The notes below the pieces were generated by a model that worked only from the letters and a program-made list of their open reading frames with translations, ran no database searches and was not told the DNA's origin. Source: an uncultured Chloroflexota bacterium (GTDB lineage: Bacteria > Chloroflexota > Anaerolineae > Aggregatilineales > Phototrophicaceae). Taken from it: DNA of 39,147 nt. Positions 16,428-24,147 of the stretch are shown piece by piece. The stretch is from positions 1 through 39,147 of the forward strand of contig CALKIA010000643.1 in NCBI GenBank assembly GCA_937988705.1, written 5' to 3'. A program made the position numbers and the translations under genes. Each line of letters begins with the position of its first letter. Position 1 is the stretch's first letter.

Positions 16428-17744
16428 ATGGTTCGCCTGCGCAACCTATATAGTTGGGCAGTCGCGCCGCATCCTGACATTAAATCTTCAGCAGATGGTT
16501 ACAGTATTCGTTTGTTCGCAACGCTTATGCTGGTTTTGGCCGCCCTCATCTTTGTGGTGGCACTGCTGCCCTACTTATCCGATTTTACCAATCCCAACTC
16601 CGAGTGGTTCCTAGCTGATCTTTTATCATTATGCGTGATCATGCTCCTCGTCATGGCGAGTTGGTGGGCGCGGCGCGGCTATGTGCAGGCGATGGCCCGG
16701 CTGATCAGCACGGTCTTTCTCGTAGCTATTCTGGCGTACTCGTACCCGGATAAGGGGCTCTGGGAACTCAATTTCCTCGATTACACGGTGCTGCCGCTCA
16801 TGTTAGCGAGCATGTTCACGTCGCTGCGATTCAGTGGGCTGCTGTTGGGGCTGCTGACACTCGGTGCGGTCGGCCTCGCTTACACCACTCCCGAAGTTCC
16901 CTTTGTTGATATACTCTCCGGTCCGCTCGGCTTTGTCATCCTGACTTTTACGCTGCAAGTCGTCGCCGTGCTGTACTACCGGCGGCTAACGGCAGAAAAA
17001 ACCGAGCAAAAGGTCGAAACCGAGCGCCTGAAAATGGCGCTGGACAAAGAACGCGACCTCAATCAATTCAAAGACCACTTGATGGCGACCATTTCGCACG
17101 AGTTCAAGACACCCTTGAGCGCCATCTACAGCGCCAGCGAGCTGATTGAGAACTACAGTGATCGCCTCTCCACCGAACGGAAACTTGAGCTGCTGCATCG
17201 CATCCAGTCGCAGGTGCATTCGCTCAGTGATATGGTGTCGGAAGTTTCGTTGATGCGGCGCATGCAGGGCGGCACGTTTCCGCTGGAATGTAATTCCCAC
17301 AATTTGCGCACGTTCTGTGCTGAACTGATCCGCGATTACGAGACGTTCAACGCACCCGATCACCACTATGTGCTGAACTACGCTTTACCCGATGAGCGCG
17401 TGTGCGTCGATATGCGCCTGCTGCGTCCCATCGTCGGCAATCTGCTGAGCAACGCGGTCAAATATTCGCAGAGTGGCAGCTCGATTTGTCTGGAAATGAG
17501 CCGCAGCGATCAGTGGCTGCTGATCAGTGTCGAAGATGAAGGCGTCGGCATTAAACTGAGCGATCAGACACGCATCTTCGAGCCGTTTTATCGCGGCGAA
17601 AATGCACCGCTGGCGACCGGAACAGGCTTGGGCTTAAAGATTGTCAAGGATTGTGTGGCGTTGTATGGAGGCGAGATCAACTTCACGTCGCAGGAAGGGA
17701 TTGGCACGCGGTTTGCCGTTCGCTTGCCCCTCAATGTCGCCTGA
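16428..17744 (+). CDS. Membrane-bound sensor histidine kinase
   Basis: About 438 residues from ATG 16428; a TTG at 16410 is possible and neither has a clear ribosome-binding site. Six hydrophobic segments cover residues 28-185 (for example 'LFATLMLVLAALIFVVALL'). A short coiled coil (190-212) leads to the H-box 'ATISHEFKTPLSAIYSASELI' with phosphoacceptor H224. The N-box 'IVGNLLSNAVKYS', G1 'DEGVGI', F-box 'IFEPFYRG' and G2 'GTGLGLKIV' are all intact. The TM part has no recognisable sensor domain. No response regulator is adjacent, so it is an orphan kinase in this window. The stimulus is unknown. Confidence 0.9.
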   Translation: MVRLRNLYSWAVAPHPDIKSSADGYSIRLFATLMLVLAALIFVVALLPYLSDFTNPNSEWFLADLLSLCVIMLLVMASWWARRGYVQAMARLISTVFLVAILAYSYPDKGLWELNFLDYTVLPLMLASMFTSLRFSGLLLGLLTLGAVGLAYTTPEVPFVDILSGPLGFVILTFTLQVVAVLYYRRLTAEKTEQKVETERLKMALDKERDLNQFKDHLMATISHEFKTPLSAIYSASELIENYSDRLSTERKLELLHRIQSQVHSLSDMVSEVSLMRRMQGGTFPLECNSHNLRTFCAELIRDYETFNAPDHHYVLNYALPDERVCVDMRLLRPIVGNLLSNAVKYSQSGSSICLEMSRSDQWLLISVEDEGVGIKLSDQTRIFEPFYRGENAPLATGTGLGLKIVKDCVALYGGEINFTSQEGIGTRFAVRLPLNVA

Positions 17745-17766
17745 ACTATCTTTCAACAAACATTAA

Positions 17767-17796
17767 TTCGTGCCGTTACTGAAAGCGTGGTATTAT
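17767..17796 (+). promoter_or_regulatory. Weak candidate promoter for the phosphoesterase-DtxR operon
   Basis: TATTAT at 17791-17796 preceded 18 bp upstream by TTCGTG, 40 bp before the start at 17836. The -35 match is poor. Confidence 0.3.
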
Positions 17797-17835
17797 CGAG
17801 TTTAAAGCCGTTTTCGCCGTTTGGAACGATATTGT

Positions 17836-18567
17836 ATGCGCGTACTAGTCATTTCCGACATTCATGCCAATCTCACCGCGTTTGAAACCGTTCTGGCCGA
17901 CGCCCGCAACGAGTGGGAATACGTCTGGTGCCTCGGTGATGTCGTCGGCTATGGTCCTGATCCGAATGAATGCGTTGATCTCCTCAAAACGCTGCCGCAC
18001 TTGTGCCTGGCTGGCAATCATGATTGGGCGGCACTCGGTCGTCTAGACATTCGTACTTTCAACCCGGACGCGCGCAAAGCGGTCGATTGGACGCGCGACA
18101 CGCTTACGGTGGACAATCTCGCCTATCTGGAGGCGCTGCCGACGACCTTTGTCATCGGCAATTACACTCTGGCGCATGGCAGCCCGCGCGAACCGGTGTG
18201 GGAATACATCCTTGAACCGCTGATCGCTGCGCTCAATTTCTCACATTTCGAAACCTCGTATTGTCTGGTGGGACACACGCACCAGCCGATCATCTACGAG
18301 CAGATTGACGAACAGGGCGACACGGAAGCGATTGCCCCGGTGTACCGCCAGCGCATCCGCTTGAACGGTCACCGCCAGATTATCAATCCCGGCAGCGTGG
18401 GTCAGCCCCGCGATGCCAACCCCGACGCCGCTTATGCCATTCTCGATGTCGAAAGCAATCAATTTGAGCATCGCCGCGTGCCTTACAACATCAAGGCCGT
18501 GCAAGCCCGCATGCGTAAAAATGATATGCCGGAGCGCTTGATCTCTCGCCTCGAACACGGCTGGTAA
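17836..18567 (+). CDS. Calcineurin-like metallophosphoesterase
   Basis: 243 residues from ATG 17836 (an in-frame TTG lies at 17821). The binuclear-metal motifs follow in order: 'ISDIHANL' (D8, H10), 'CLGDVVGYGPDPNE' (D35), 'LAGNHDWA' (N61-H62-D63), 'LAHGSPRE', 'LVGHTHQPII' and the closing 'INPGSVGQPRD'. The GYGPDPNE insert and the GSVGQPRD ending are characteristic of the YfcE/MJ0936-like phosphodiesterase group. It probably hydrolyses a small phosphodiester. It ends one base before the start of a DtxR-family regulator and so forms an operon with it. Confidence 0.9.
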   Translation: MRVLVISDIHANLTAFETVLADARNEWEYVWCLGDVVGYGPDPNECVDLLKTLPHLCLAGNHDWAALGRLDIRTFNPDARKAVDWTRDTLTVDNLAYLEALPTTFVIGNYTLAHGSPREPVWEYILEPLIAALNFSHFETSYCLVGHTHQPIIYEQIDEQGDTEAIAPVYRQRIRLNGHRQIINPGSVGQPRDANPDAAYAILDVESNQFEHRRVPYNIKAVQARMRKNDMPERLISRLEHGW

Positions 18568-18568
18568 T

Positions 18569-19252
18569 ATGACCGATGATCTCAATCCGACGGCACGTGA
18601 ACGGGATTATCTCATTCAAATCTACCGTCTGAGCGATGGCCAGCGGGAAGCATTTGTCAGCACATCTGCGTTAGCCGACATGATCAATGTGAGCGCGCCA
18701 GCGGTCAACCGCATGGTGACGCGTTTGCGCGATATGGGCATGCTCTTCCACGAACCCTATCAAGGTATTCGGCTGACGCCCAGCGGCGAACGTGAAGCCT
18801 TGAAGCAATTACGGCATCAGCGGATTGTCGAAGCATTTCTTGAACGCGTGATGGGGTTTGGCTGGCACGAAGTCCATGCCGAAGCTGATCGCATCAGCCG
18901 CGTGTTGAGCATCACCGTCGCCGAACGCATGGCGCACATGGCGGGCGATCCGACGCACTGTCCGCACGGCGAACCGATCCCCACGCCGGAAGGCGATCTG
19001 CCGCCAATGAATGATATTCTCCTGACCGAAGCGCCGCACACCGTCATGCTGGAACTCACCCGCGTCCGCACCCGCGAACCTGACCGACTGGAATATCTCG
19101 CCGCGCTGCACCTGATCCCCGGGGCGCAGTTCGAAATCTTCCACGCCGCGCCCTTCAACGGGCCGCTTCAGTTGAAATTGGGTCGTGAATTTCGCATTAT
19201 CGGGCACAACCTCGCGGAGATGATCCGGGTGAAACAAGCCGTTAGCAGTTAG
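18569..19252 (+). CDS. DtxR/MntR-family metal-dependent transcriptional regulator
   Basis: 227 residues. The N-terminal winged helix-turn-helix ('DYLIQIYRLSDGQREAFVSTSALADMINVSAPAVNRMVTRL') is followed by the metal-binding/dimerisation domain with 'HRIVEAFLERV'-type sequence, 'WHEVHAEADRIS' and 'GDPTHCPHGEPIP', which carry the usual Glu, His and Cys ligands. The tail ('YLAALHLIPGAQFEIFHAAPFNGPLQLKLGREFRIIG') is the FeoA/SH3-like third domain. It likely senses Fe(II) or Mn(II). It lies 1 bp after the phosphoesterase. Its final four codons and stop lie inside a heptamer array (19241-19282). Confidence 0.92.
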   Translation: MTDDLNPTARERDYLIQIYRLSDGQREAFVSTSALADMINVSAPAVNRMVTRLRDMGMLFHEPYQGIRLTPSGEREALKQLRHQRIVEAFLERVMGFGWHEVHAEADRISRVLSITVAERMAHMAGDPTHCPHGEPIPTPEGDLPPMNDILLTEAPHTVMLELTRVRTREPDRLEYLAALHLIPGAQFEIFHAAPFNGPLQLKLGREFRIIGHNLAEMIRVKQAVSS

Positions 19253-19282
19253 CCTTTAGCCATCAGCCTTTAGCCTTTAGCC
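19241..19282. repeat. Six-unit heptamer array (NNTTAGC type)
   Basis: Six consecutive 7-bp units: GTTAGCA, GTTAGCC, TTTAGCC, ATCAGCC, TTTAGCC, TTTAGCC. The array begins within the last codons of the DtxR gene. A second array of the reverse complement type (GCTAANN) lies at 19550-19584, so the two patches bracket the intergenic gap in inverted orientation. Confidence 0.75.
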
Positions 19283-19362
19283 AAAAACAGAATCTTGTGT
19301 GCTGTCCCTGCGCGGAAAAATCAGCTTGCCTTGGGCGCGATTTATCGCGTCTCAGGCGCGCG

Positions 19363-19465
19363 CCCCTCACCCCCAACCCCTCTCCCACGCAAGCGGGGAG
19401 AGGGGAGACAAACAGTGTTTTTGCTGGCTCCCCTCCCTGAATTCGGGGAGGGGTCGGGGGTGGGG
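19363..19465. repeat. Complete composite GC-rich repeat
   Basis: 19363-19405 is the CCCCTCACCCCCAACCCC half with CCCACGCAAGCGGGGAGAGG; 19430-19465 is the CCCCTCCCTGAATTCGGGGA half with GGGTCGGGGGTGGGG. Same organisation as 12563-12663, with a different spacer. It makes up most of the gap between the DtxR gene and the solute-binding protein gene, and no gene is present here. Confidence 0.8.
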
Positions 19466-19503
19466 TGAGACTATCACTCTCTGAGCACCAGCGGGTAGAA
19501 AAC

Positions 19504-19541
19504 AAAAGCGGTTAGCCTTGAGTCCAAGGCTAACCGCTTTT
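19504..19541. terminator. Bidirectional intrinsic terminator between convergent genes
   Basis: A perfect 16-bp stem (AAAAGCGGTTAGCCTT and its complement) with a 6-nt loop. It has A-rich left and T-rich right flanks, so it works in both directions. It lies between the convergent DtxR and solute-binding protein genes. Confidence 0.85.
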
Positions 19542-19549
19542 TGCTCACT

Positions 19550-19584
19550 GCTAATGGCTAACAGCTAAGCGCTGATCGCTGTCT
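19550..19584. repeat. Five-unit heptamer array (GCTAANN type), inverted relative to 19241-19282
   Basis: Five 7-bp units: GCTAATG, GCTAACA, GCTAAGC, GCTGATC, GCTGTCT. These are the reverse complement pattern of the array at the end of the DtxR gene. The array stops 4 bp before the stop codon of the solute-binding protein. Confidence 0.65.
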
Positions 19585-19588
19585 TACT

Positions 19589-20917
19589 TTACTGGCTGTC
19601 CGCAAGCGCCTGTTCGGCGGCGGCTTGCAGCGTGGCGACCGCGTCTTCAACGCTCATGCCGTTGGTGGTCACGTTAGCAATCGCTTCACTGATTGCACCG
19701 CGCACCGTGCCGTAGGCGCTGATCGACGGGCTGCTGTACAGAGCCACACCGCTGCCCAGCAGATCATTCGCCGCGGTGAAGTACGGGTAAATGCTCGAAT
19801 ACGCCGTGAACATGTCTTCGGTCAGCATCGTGGAGGTCGACGGGATCGGGTTGAAGTAGCCCGAACCAGCGCTCCACAGGGCGGCGGCTTCCGGCGAAAT
19901 GAGATACTTGAGGAACAGCCAGCTCGCGAGCTGTTCTTCGGGCGTGCTCTGGAACATGATGATGCTCGGCACGAACACCTGCACCGTCTGGTTGCCTTCG
20001 CTGTAGGGGAAGGTGGTGACTTCGAAATCGAAGGCCGCGCTGTTGTCCACGAGCGCCTGCTTGATGAAGGTGAAGCCAGCGGTGCTGGTCACGAAGAAGG
20101 GATTCAAGCCGAGGCCGAAATCCGCCTGTTCCGCAAAGCGTTCCGCCGGGATGTAACCGCAGCCGGAGTCGTACAGGTCTTTGTACAGCGCGAGAGTGTC
20201 GCTCACGGCCTGATTGTCCGCGAACGTGAAAGCGCCCGCGTCGGCGTCATAGATGCTGCCGCCCTGGCTGGAGACCCACGATTCGAACGCCGAGGCGTCG
20301 GTGGTGATCGGGAAGCCCTGAACATCGCCACCATCGGCGGTCGTCAGTTCAGCGGCCGCACATGCGATCGTGCGGAAGTCTTCGACGGTCGCCGGAGCGG
20401 CATCAAAGCCCACTTCGCTCAGCATGGCCGGGTTGTAGACCATGACCTGCGCGGAAAACTGGTGCGGGAAGGCCAGCACCTGACCATCTGCCGCCGTGTT
20501 GAATTCGACGAGGTTGGTGCGGAAGTCGCCCAACGCATCAGCGCTGAGGCCCCAGTCCGGGCTGTTCCAGTACTGCGCAACATCGACCACGACGCCGTCC
20601 CGCGCATAGCTGGCGGCATTGTTGGCATAGCCCGCCGCGAGGTTCGGCAGTTCGCCGCTGACGATACCGGCATTGAGCAGATCGGCAATGTCGTTGTAGC
20701 TGCCCTGCGCCGTCGCTTCGACGGTGATGCCCCATTCATTGGTGCTGTTGAACTGCTCGATGAGGGCGGTCATGGTCTCCGCCTGAGCGTTGGTGAACTG
20801 GTGCCAGTAGGCAATCGTTTGACCGGACGGATCGACAGTCGCCAGATCATCTTGCGCCATGGCCGCACCGGCCATGACGAACAGTGCCACGAAGGCAAGC
20901 AAAACGAGTTTACGCAT
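19589..20917 (-). CDS. Orphan ABC-type extracellular solute-binding protein (family 1-like)
   Basis: 442 residues. The signal peptide is 'MRKLVLLAFVALFVMAGAAMAQDD'. The mature part reads as a family 1 (sugar-type) binding protein: 'QTIAYWHQFTNAQAETMTALIEQFN', 'YNDIADLLNAGIVSGELPNLAAGYANNAASYA', 'VLAFPHQFSAQVMVYNPAMLSEVGFDAAPATVEDFRTIA' and 'EQLASWLFLKYLISPEAAALWS'. GAGAGGT precedes the ATG. No permease or ATPase gene is adjacent, so either the transporter is elsewhere or the protein is a receptor. The ligand is probably an oligosaccharide or glycerol-3-phosphate-like compound, from family resemblance only. Confidence 0.88.
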   Translation of the reverse strand: MRKLVLLAFVALFVMAGAAMAQDDLATVDPSGQTIAYWHQFTNAQAETMTALIEQFNSTNEWGITVEATAQGSYNDIADLLNAGIVSGELPNLAAGYANNAASYARDGVVVDVAQYWNSPDWGLSADALGDFRTNLVEFNTAADGQVLAFPHQFSAQVMVYNPAMLSEVGFDAAPATVEDFRTIACAAAELTTADGGDVQGFPITTDASAFESWVSSQGGSIYDADAGAFTFADNQAVSDTLALYKDLYDSGCGYIPAERFAEQADFGLGLNPFFVTSTAGFTFIKQALVDNSAAFDFEVTTFPYSEGNQTVQVFVPSIIMFQSTPEEQLASWLFLKYLISPEAAALWSAGSGYFNPIPSTSTMLTEDMFTAYSSIYPYFTAANDLLGSGVALYSSPSISAYGTVRGAISEAIANVTTNGMSVEDAVATLQAAAEQALADSQ

Positions 20918-21066
20918 GGTGTAAACCTCTCTAAGTCTTAGATACTCTCTTAGTTTTTACCACCAGAATGTTAAGAATGCATCAAATCTCTTGGCACATT
21001 GCCTAAATTGGGCTGGCACAAGCCAAAACCCAGCGCTGCTGATGCAGCGGCCATCACCCGGGGATG

Positions 21067-21459
21067 TTATTCCTCGACTGGTTCACCGCGCTGATCGTAA
21101 ACCACCTGCGCGGCAAGGATATCCACCATGTGATTTTCCGCCCACGCCTGCACGGCATTAATCAGCCCGGAGAGCGAACTCCCCAGCTCGGTCAGTTGAT
21201 ATTCCACGCGCGGCGGCACTTCGGGATACACGCGGCGTTCGACCAGACCATCCCGCTCCAGCGTGCGCAGCGTCTTGGTGAGCATCTTCTGGCTGATGCC
21301 TTCAATGCGCCGCTGGATGATCGAAAAGCGCTTCGGGTGGCCGTCCAGCAGCACGCCGACGACCAGCACCGTCCACTTATCAGCAATGCGGTCGAGCGCA
21401 GCCCGGGTGGGGCACAACTCGCTGTAGGCGTCGAACGTGCGCGGGGTTGCTCCAAGCAT
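21067..21459 (-). CDS. HxlR-family transcriptional regulator
   Basis: 130 residues from ATG 21459. The typical HxlR opening 'CPTRAALDRIADKWTVLVVGVLLDGHPKRFSIIQRRIEGISQKMLTKTLRTLERDGLVERRVYPEVPPRVEYQLTELG' covers the winged-helix domain almost completely. These small dimeric proteins sense electrophiles, redox state or metabolites, often through a cysteine near the N-terminus (here C16). It is divergent from an NAD(P)-binding protein gene, a frequent arrangement for the regulator and its target, and the 130-bp region between them carries the likely operator boxes. Confidence 0.9.
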   Translation of the reverse strand: MLGATPRTFDAYSELCPTRAALDRIADKWTVLVVGVLLDGHPKRFSIIQRRIEGISQKMLTKTLRTLERDGLVERRVYPEVPPRVEYQLTELGSSLSGLINAVQAWAENHMVDILAAQVVYDQRGEPVEE

Positions 21460-21476
21460 GAGAGTCGATCTTTCAC

Positions 21477-21551
21477 TATAGTTACTTTGAGGTAAGTATA
21501 GCACTTTTGGGTGCCTACTTGCAATTAGTGACTAAGTTACTTATAGTGACT
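21477..21551. promoter_or_regulatory. Cluster of AGTNACT boxes, likely HxlR operators
   Basis: AGTTACT at 21480, AGTGACT at 21527, AGTTACT at 21535 and AGTGACT at 21545. The last two form an inverted pair around TAT. The first lies in the imperfect palindrome 21477-21500 (TATAGTTACT...GGTAAGTATA). The cluster fills the divergent region between the HxlR and NAD(P)-binding protein genes, so one regulator could control both. Confidence 0.6.
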
Positions 21552-21588
21552 ATCATGACTGCTGGTACCTCTTGAGGAGATTCACTGT

Positions 21589-22227
21589 ATGAAGATCGCA
21601 ATTTTCGGCGCGAGCGGAATGGTCGGGCAGGATATTTTGAACGAAGCGTTAGCGCGTGGGCATCAGGTGACGGCCATTGTGCGTAGCCCGTCCAAACTGA
21701 CGGTGCAGCATGCAAATTTGACGGTGCAGGCGGGTGACGCGGGCGATACCGCCACCGTGACCAAATTAGCCGCGGGACACGACGCCGTGATCAGCGCGGT
21801 GGTGGATCGCGCCAACATCGAGTCCACCGTGACGACGGCGCAGGCTTTCATTGCGGGCGTGCGGGCGGCGGGCGTCAAGCGCGTGATCTCGGTGGGCGGC
21901 GCGGGCAGCCTCGAAGTCGCACCCGGTGTCGCCTTGGTCGATACCGAGCAGTTCCCGGCAGAATATCGCCCGGAGTCGCTGGCGTATCGTGAAGTGCTGA
22001 ACATTTATCGTGGTATCGACCCGGCGGAACTGGCGTGGACGGTGGTCAGCCCGTCGATTGTGATTTACCCCGGTGCGGCGAAGGGTAATTTTCGCGTAGG
22101 CTCGGATCAACTGTTGTTCGACGCCGAAGGCAACTGCACCATCTCGTGCGGGGATTTCGCCGTCGCGCTGCTCAACGAACTGGAAAATCCGCAGTTCATC
22201 GGCCAGCGGTTCACGGTCGGATACTAG
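21589..22227 (+). CDS. NAD(P)-binding Rossmann protein (atypical SDR, NmrA/YwnB-like)
   Basis: 212 residues. The cofactor loop is 'MKIAIFGASGMVGQDIL' (G7-x-x-G10-x-x-G13). 'HQVTAIVRSPSKL', 'VISAV', 'VKRVISVGGAGSLEVAPG' and the C-terminal 'DFAVALLNELENPQFIGQRFTVGY' match the NAD(P)H-binding atypical short-chain dehydrogenase group. The Tyr-x3-Lys pair is not clear, so it may be a flavin reductase or NAD(P)H sensor. GAGGAG lies upstream of the ATG. It is probably under the divergent HxlR regulator. Confidence 0.85.
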   Translation: MKIAIFGASGMVGQDILNEALARGHQVTAIVRSPSKLTVQHANLTVQAGDAGDTATVTKLAAGHDAVISAVVDRANIESTVTTAQAFIAGVRAAGVKRVISVGGAGSLEVAPGVALVDTEQFPAEYRPESLAYREVLNIYRGIDPAELAWTVVSPSIVIYPGAAKGNFRVGSDQLLFDAEGNCTISCGDFAVALLNELENPQFIGQRFTVGY

Positions 22228-22350
22228 AAGCGCGGACGCTCAAAGGATGTGATCAGGCGCACCCCATAGGAGTAACGAAGATCGTGACAAGCGCGGAATT
22301 TCGCGCCTGATCATCACCTCAATGTTGAAATTGGCAGCATACTAGAAGCG
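22221..22350. repeat. 12-bp direct repeat around a 106-bp segment, with an inner inverted repeat
   Basis: ATACTAGAAGCG occurs at 22221-22232 (covering the stop codon of the Rossmann protein) and at 22339-22350. Between them GATCAGGCGC (22251-22260) and its complement (22303-22312) form an inverted repeat. It could be a duplicated target site or a replication slip. No transposase. Confidence 0.5.
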
Positions 22351-22376
22351 ATGTTTCTCATCATTGAGGTGCTGCC

Positions 22377-23168
22377 ATGACCACTCCAAGCTCACTCCAA
22401 TCCCGTAAATCTTCCGATATCCCCATCCGCCCGTGGAATTTTCGGGCGATTCTTGCTTGGATGCTGCGCGGGATGCTGTTCGGCGCACTGCTTGGTTTCG
22501 TTGCGTGCGTGGCGTCAGCCATTCTTTCTCTCATTATTAAACCATTTGATGACGCAGTCAGGCTCATCCAGACAAATCTGGTACACGATTACCCGCTGGG
22601 GATCATGCTGCTCTCATCCCTTCTCGGAATTCTTTTTGGGATAGCGGGGCTTCATGTCTACGCACTCTATTGTCTACCCAAGACGCAGGCTTTAACGAAA
22701 TATCTTAGGGTTATGCTCATGGGGGTTTGGCTCGGCCTCAGTGGTTTTCCACTGGCGTTGATGCCGGGATTTGCGGCCTCAATCGTGTTAATCAATGAGA
22801 TATTTAGCCAATACGGCCCTTCACCACCGCCGCCTGTCGACTGGATTGCCCAACTTCCGAAAATGATCTGGAGTTGCTACATTATCGGCTTTGGGGTGGC
22901 AATCGTGGTTGCGATTATCAGCATGACGATTGCCTCAGTGATCCACGCACCGCCGCGGTGGGGGAGAAACTTCTGGGCGATGAGGGATGCCCCCTATCTG
23001 CTATTTGGTTTAACTGTCGGCGGCGTGCTCGTCTTGCTTCTGTTTCCGAACCCAAACGAGAATCGCATGTTATTTGATGAGATTCTTGGATTCTTGGTTG
23101 TGATTGTCGCCGCACTTGTCACAGCAGCGGTTGCTGGTCGTTTGACTGAATGGCATCTGTGCCATTAG
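22377..23168 (+). CDS. Hypothetical multi-TM membrane protein
   Basis: 263 residues with about six hydrophobic segments: 'GMLFGALLGFVACVASAILSLII', 'LGIMLLSSLLGILFGIAGLHVYAL', 'MLMGVWLGLSGFPLALMPGFAASIVL', 'MIWSCYIIGFGVAIVVAIISMTI', 'APYLLFGLTVGGVLVLLLF' and 'ILGFLVVIVAALVTAAVAG'. A Pro-rich loop (SPPPPVD) lies in the middle. GAGGTG precedes the ATG. I do not recognise the family. It shares no obvious operon with its neighbours. Confidence 0.7.
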   Translation: MTTPSSLQSRKSSDIPIRPWNFRAILAWMLRGMLFGALLGFVACVASAILSLIIKPFDDAVRLIQTNLVHDYPLGIMLLSSLLGILFGIAGLHVYALYCLPKTQALTKYLRVMLMGVWLGLSGFPLALMPGFAASIVLINEIFSQYGPSPPPPVDWIAQLPKMIWSCYIIGFGVAIVVAIISMTIASVIHAPPRWGRNFWAMRDAPYLLFGLTVGGVLVLLLFPNPNENRMLFDEILGFLVVIVAALVTAAVAGRLTEWHLCH

Positions 23169-23211
23169 TCAACGACCGTCGCACTATCCGCAGCGGCGGA
23201 CGTAGATAGGG

Positions 23212-24147
23212 CTACAACTCCACCACCACCGCCGTGATGTCGTCCTGCGTGCTGCGGCGATTGTCCTCCGACTGGGAGCGCGCATAGGCCGCCTCACCAA
23301 TCGCTTTGGCGGGATCAGTCGCATCGGCGAGTCCGGCCAGCATCTCGGCGTCGGTCAGATTTTTGTACGCGCCATCCGAGCACAGAAACAGCCGATCGCC
23401 TGCGGAGATCTCGATGCGTGAGAGCTGTGGGGTCGGGTCTTCGTCGTACACGCCGAGCGTACGAATCACGATGTTGGCGGCAGGGATTTTCAGCACGCTG
23501 TTGCCGACCAGAAACCAGCGCCACGCGATATACAGCTCATAGGGGTTGCCGCCGATCTGGATTGTGCCCCTCAACTTTGGCTCGTTGATACCATCATAGG
23601 TGTTGAGAATCTCGCTGAGCGTCGCGCCGTCGTCCTCGCTCAACTGTCCCTGATCAACCAGATACTGAATATTATCTTCGTCGTAGCACAGTTGCAGCAG
23701 TTCGCCGCCGCTGACCAGATAGCCGCGTGTATCACCGACCTGCGCCGTGAGCAACCGCGCGCCGTTTTCGCACACGACGCACACGGTCACCACCGCGCCC
23801 ACGCGCTGATGGAGCGGGTGTTCCGACTCGTCGTTGAGTTCGCGGCGAACGCGTTCATTGGCGCGCTTGATGGCCGCAATCACTTTCAATTCCGCTTCGC
23901 CGCCGCGCTCCGCCGACACATCCAACGGCAGATGCTGCAAATCCTCCACAAACGTTTCGCGGACGATCAGCGCCGCTTCCCGCCCGGTGATCACGCGCCC
24001 ATCCGCCAGCGTGCGCTGATGCCCGCCCATCCCATCGATGGCCGCAAAGACCGGGGCGCTGTCCTCGTCGCCGGGGAAGGTCATCGCGGCGTCTTCGCAG
24101 CGTTCCGGATGATCAATCGACGCCATTTCGTATTGGTAGACTTTCAC
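23212..24147 (-). CDS. PP2C-family Ser/Thr protein phosphatase
   Basis: 311 residues. PP2C motifs in order: 'RCEDA' (E18, D19), 'AAIDGMGGHQ' (D38-G-M-G-G-H43), 'AQVGDTRGYLV', 'LFLCSDGAYKNLTD' and 'TQDDITAVVVEL' at the C-terminus, supplying the metal-binding acids of the two-Mn2+ centre. The GTG start overlaps the stop of the zinc-ribbon gene (GTGA), so they are translationally coupled. It has no TM segment and should be cytoplasmic. Its position at the end of a kinase-FHA-VWA cluster suggests that it removes phosphates placed by the PknG-like kinase. Confidence 0.92.
   Translation of the reverse strand: MKVYQYEMASIDHPERCEDAAMTFPGDEDSAPVFAAIDGMGGHQRTLADGRVITGREAALIVRETFVEDLQHLPLDVSAERGGEAELKVIAAIKRANERVRRELNDESEHPLHQRVGAVVTVCVVCENGARLLTAQVGDTRGYLVSGGELLQLCYDEDNIQYLVDQGQLSEDDGATLSEILNTYDGINEPKLRGTIQIGGNPYELYIAWRWFLVGNSVLKIPAANIVIRTLGVYDEDPTPQLSRIEISAGDRLFLCSDGAYKNLTDAEMLAGLADATDPAKAIGEAAYARSQSEDNRRSTQDDITAVVVEL

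Noticed and set aside
19241..19584. CRISPR array
   Set aside because: 7-bp units with no spacers and no cas genes; it is a simple heptamer repeat.
19625..20941. Long + strand open frame (438 codons) opposite the solute-binding protein
   Set aside because: The minus strand gene has a signal peptide and clear family motifs; the plus frame has neither.
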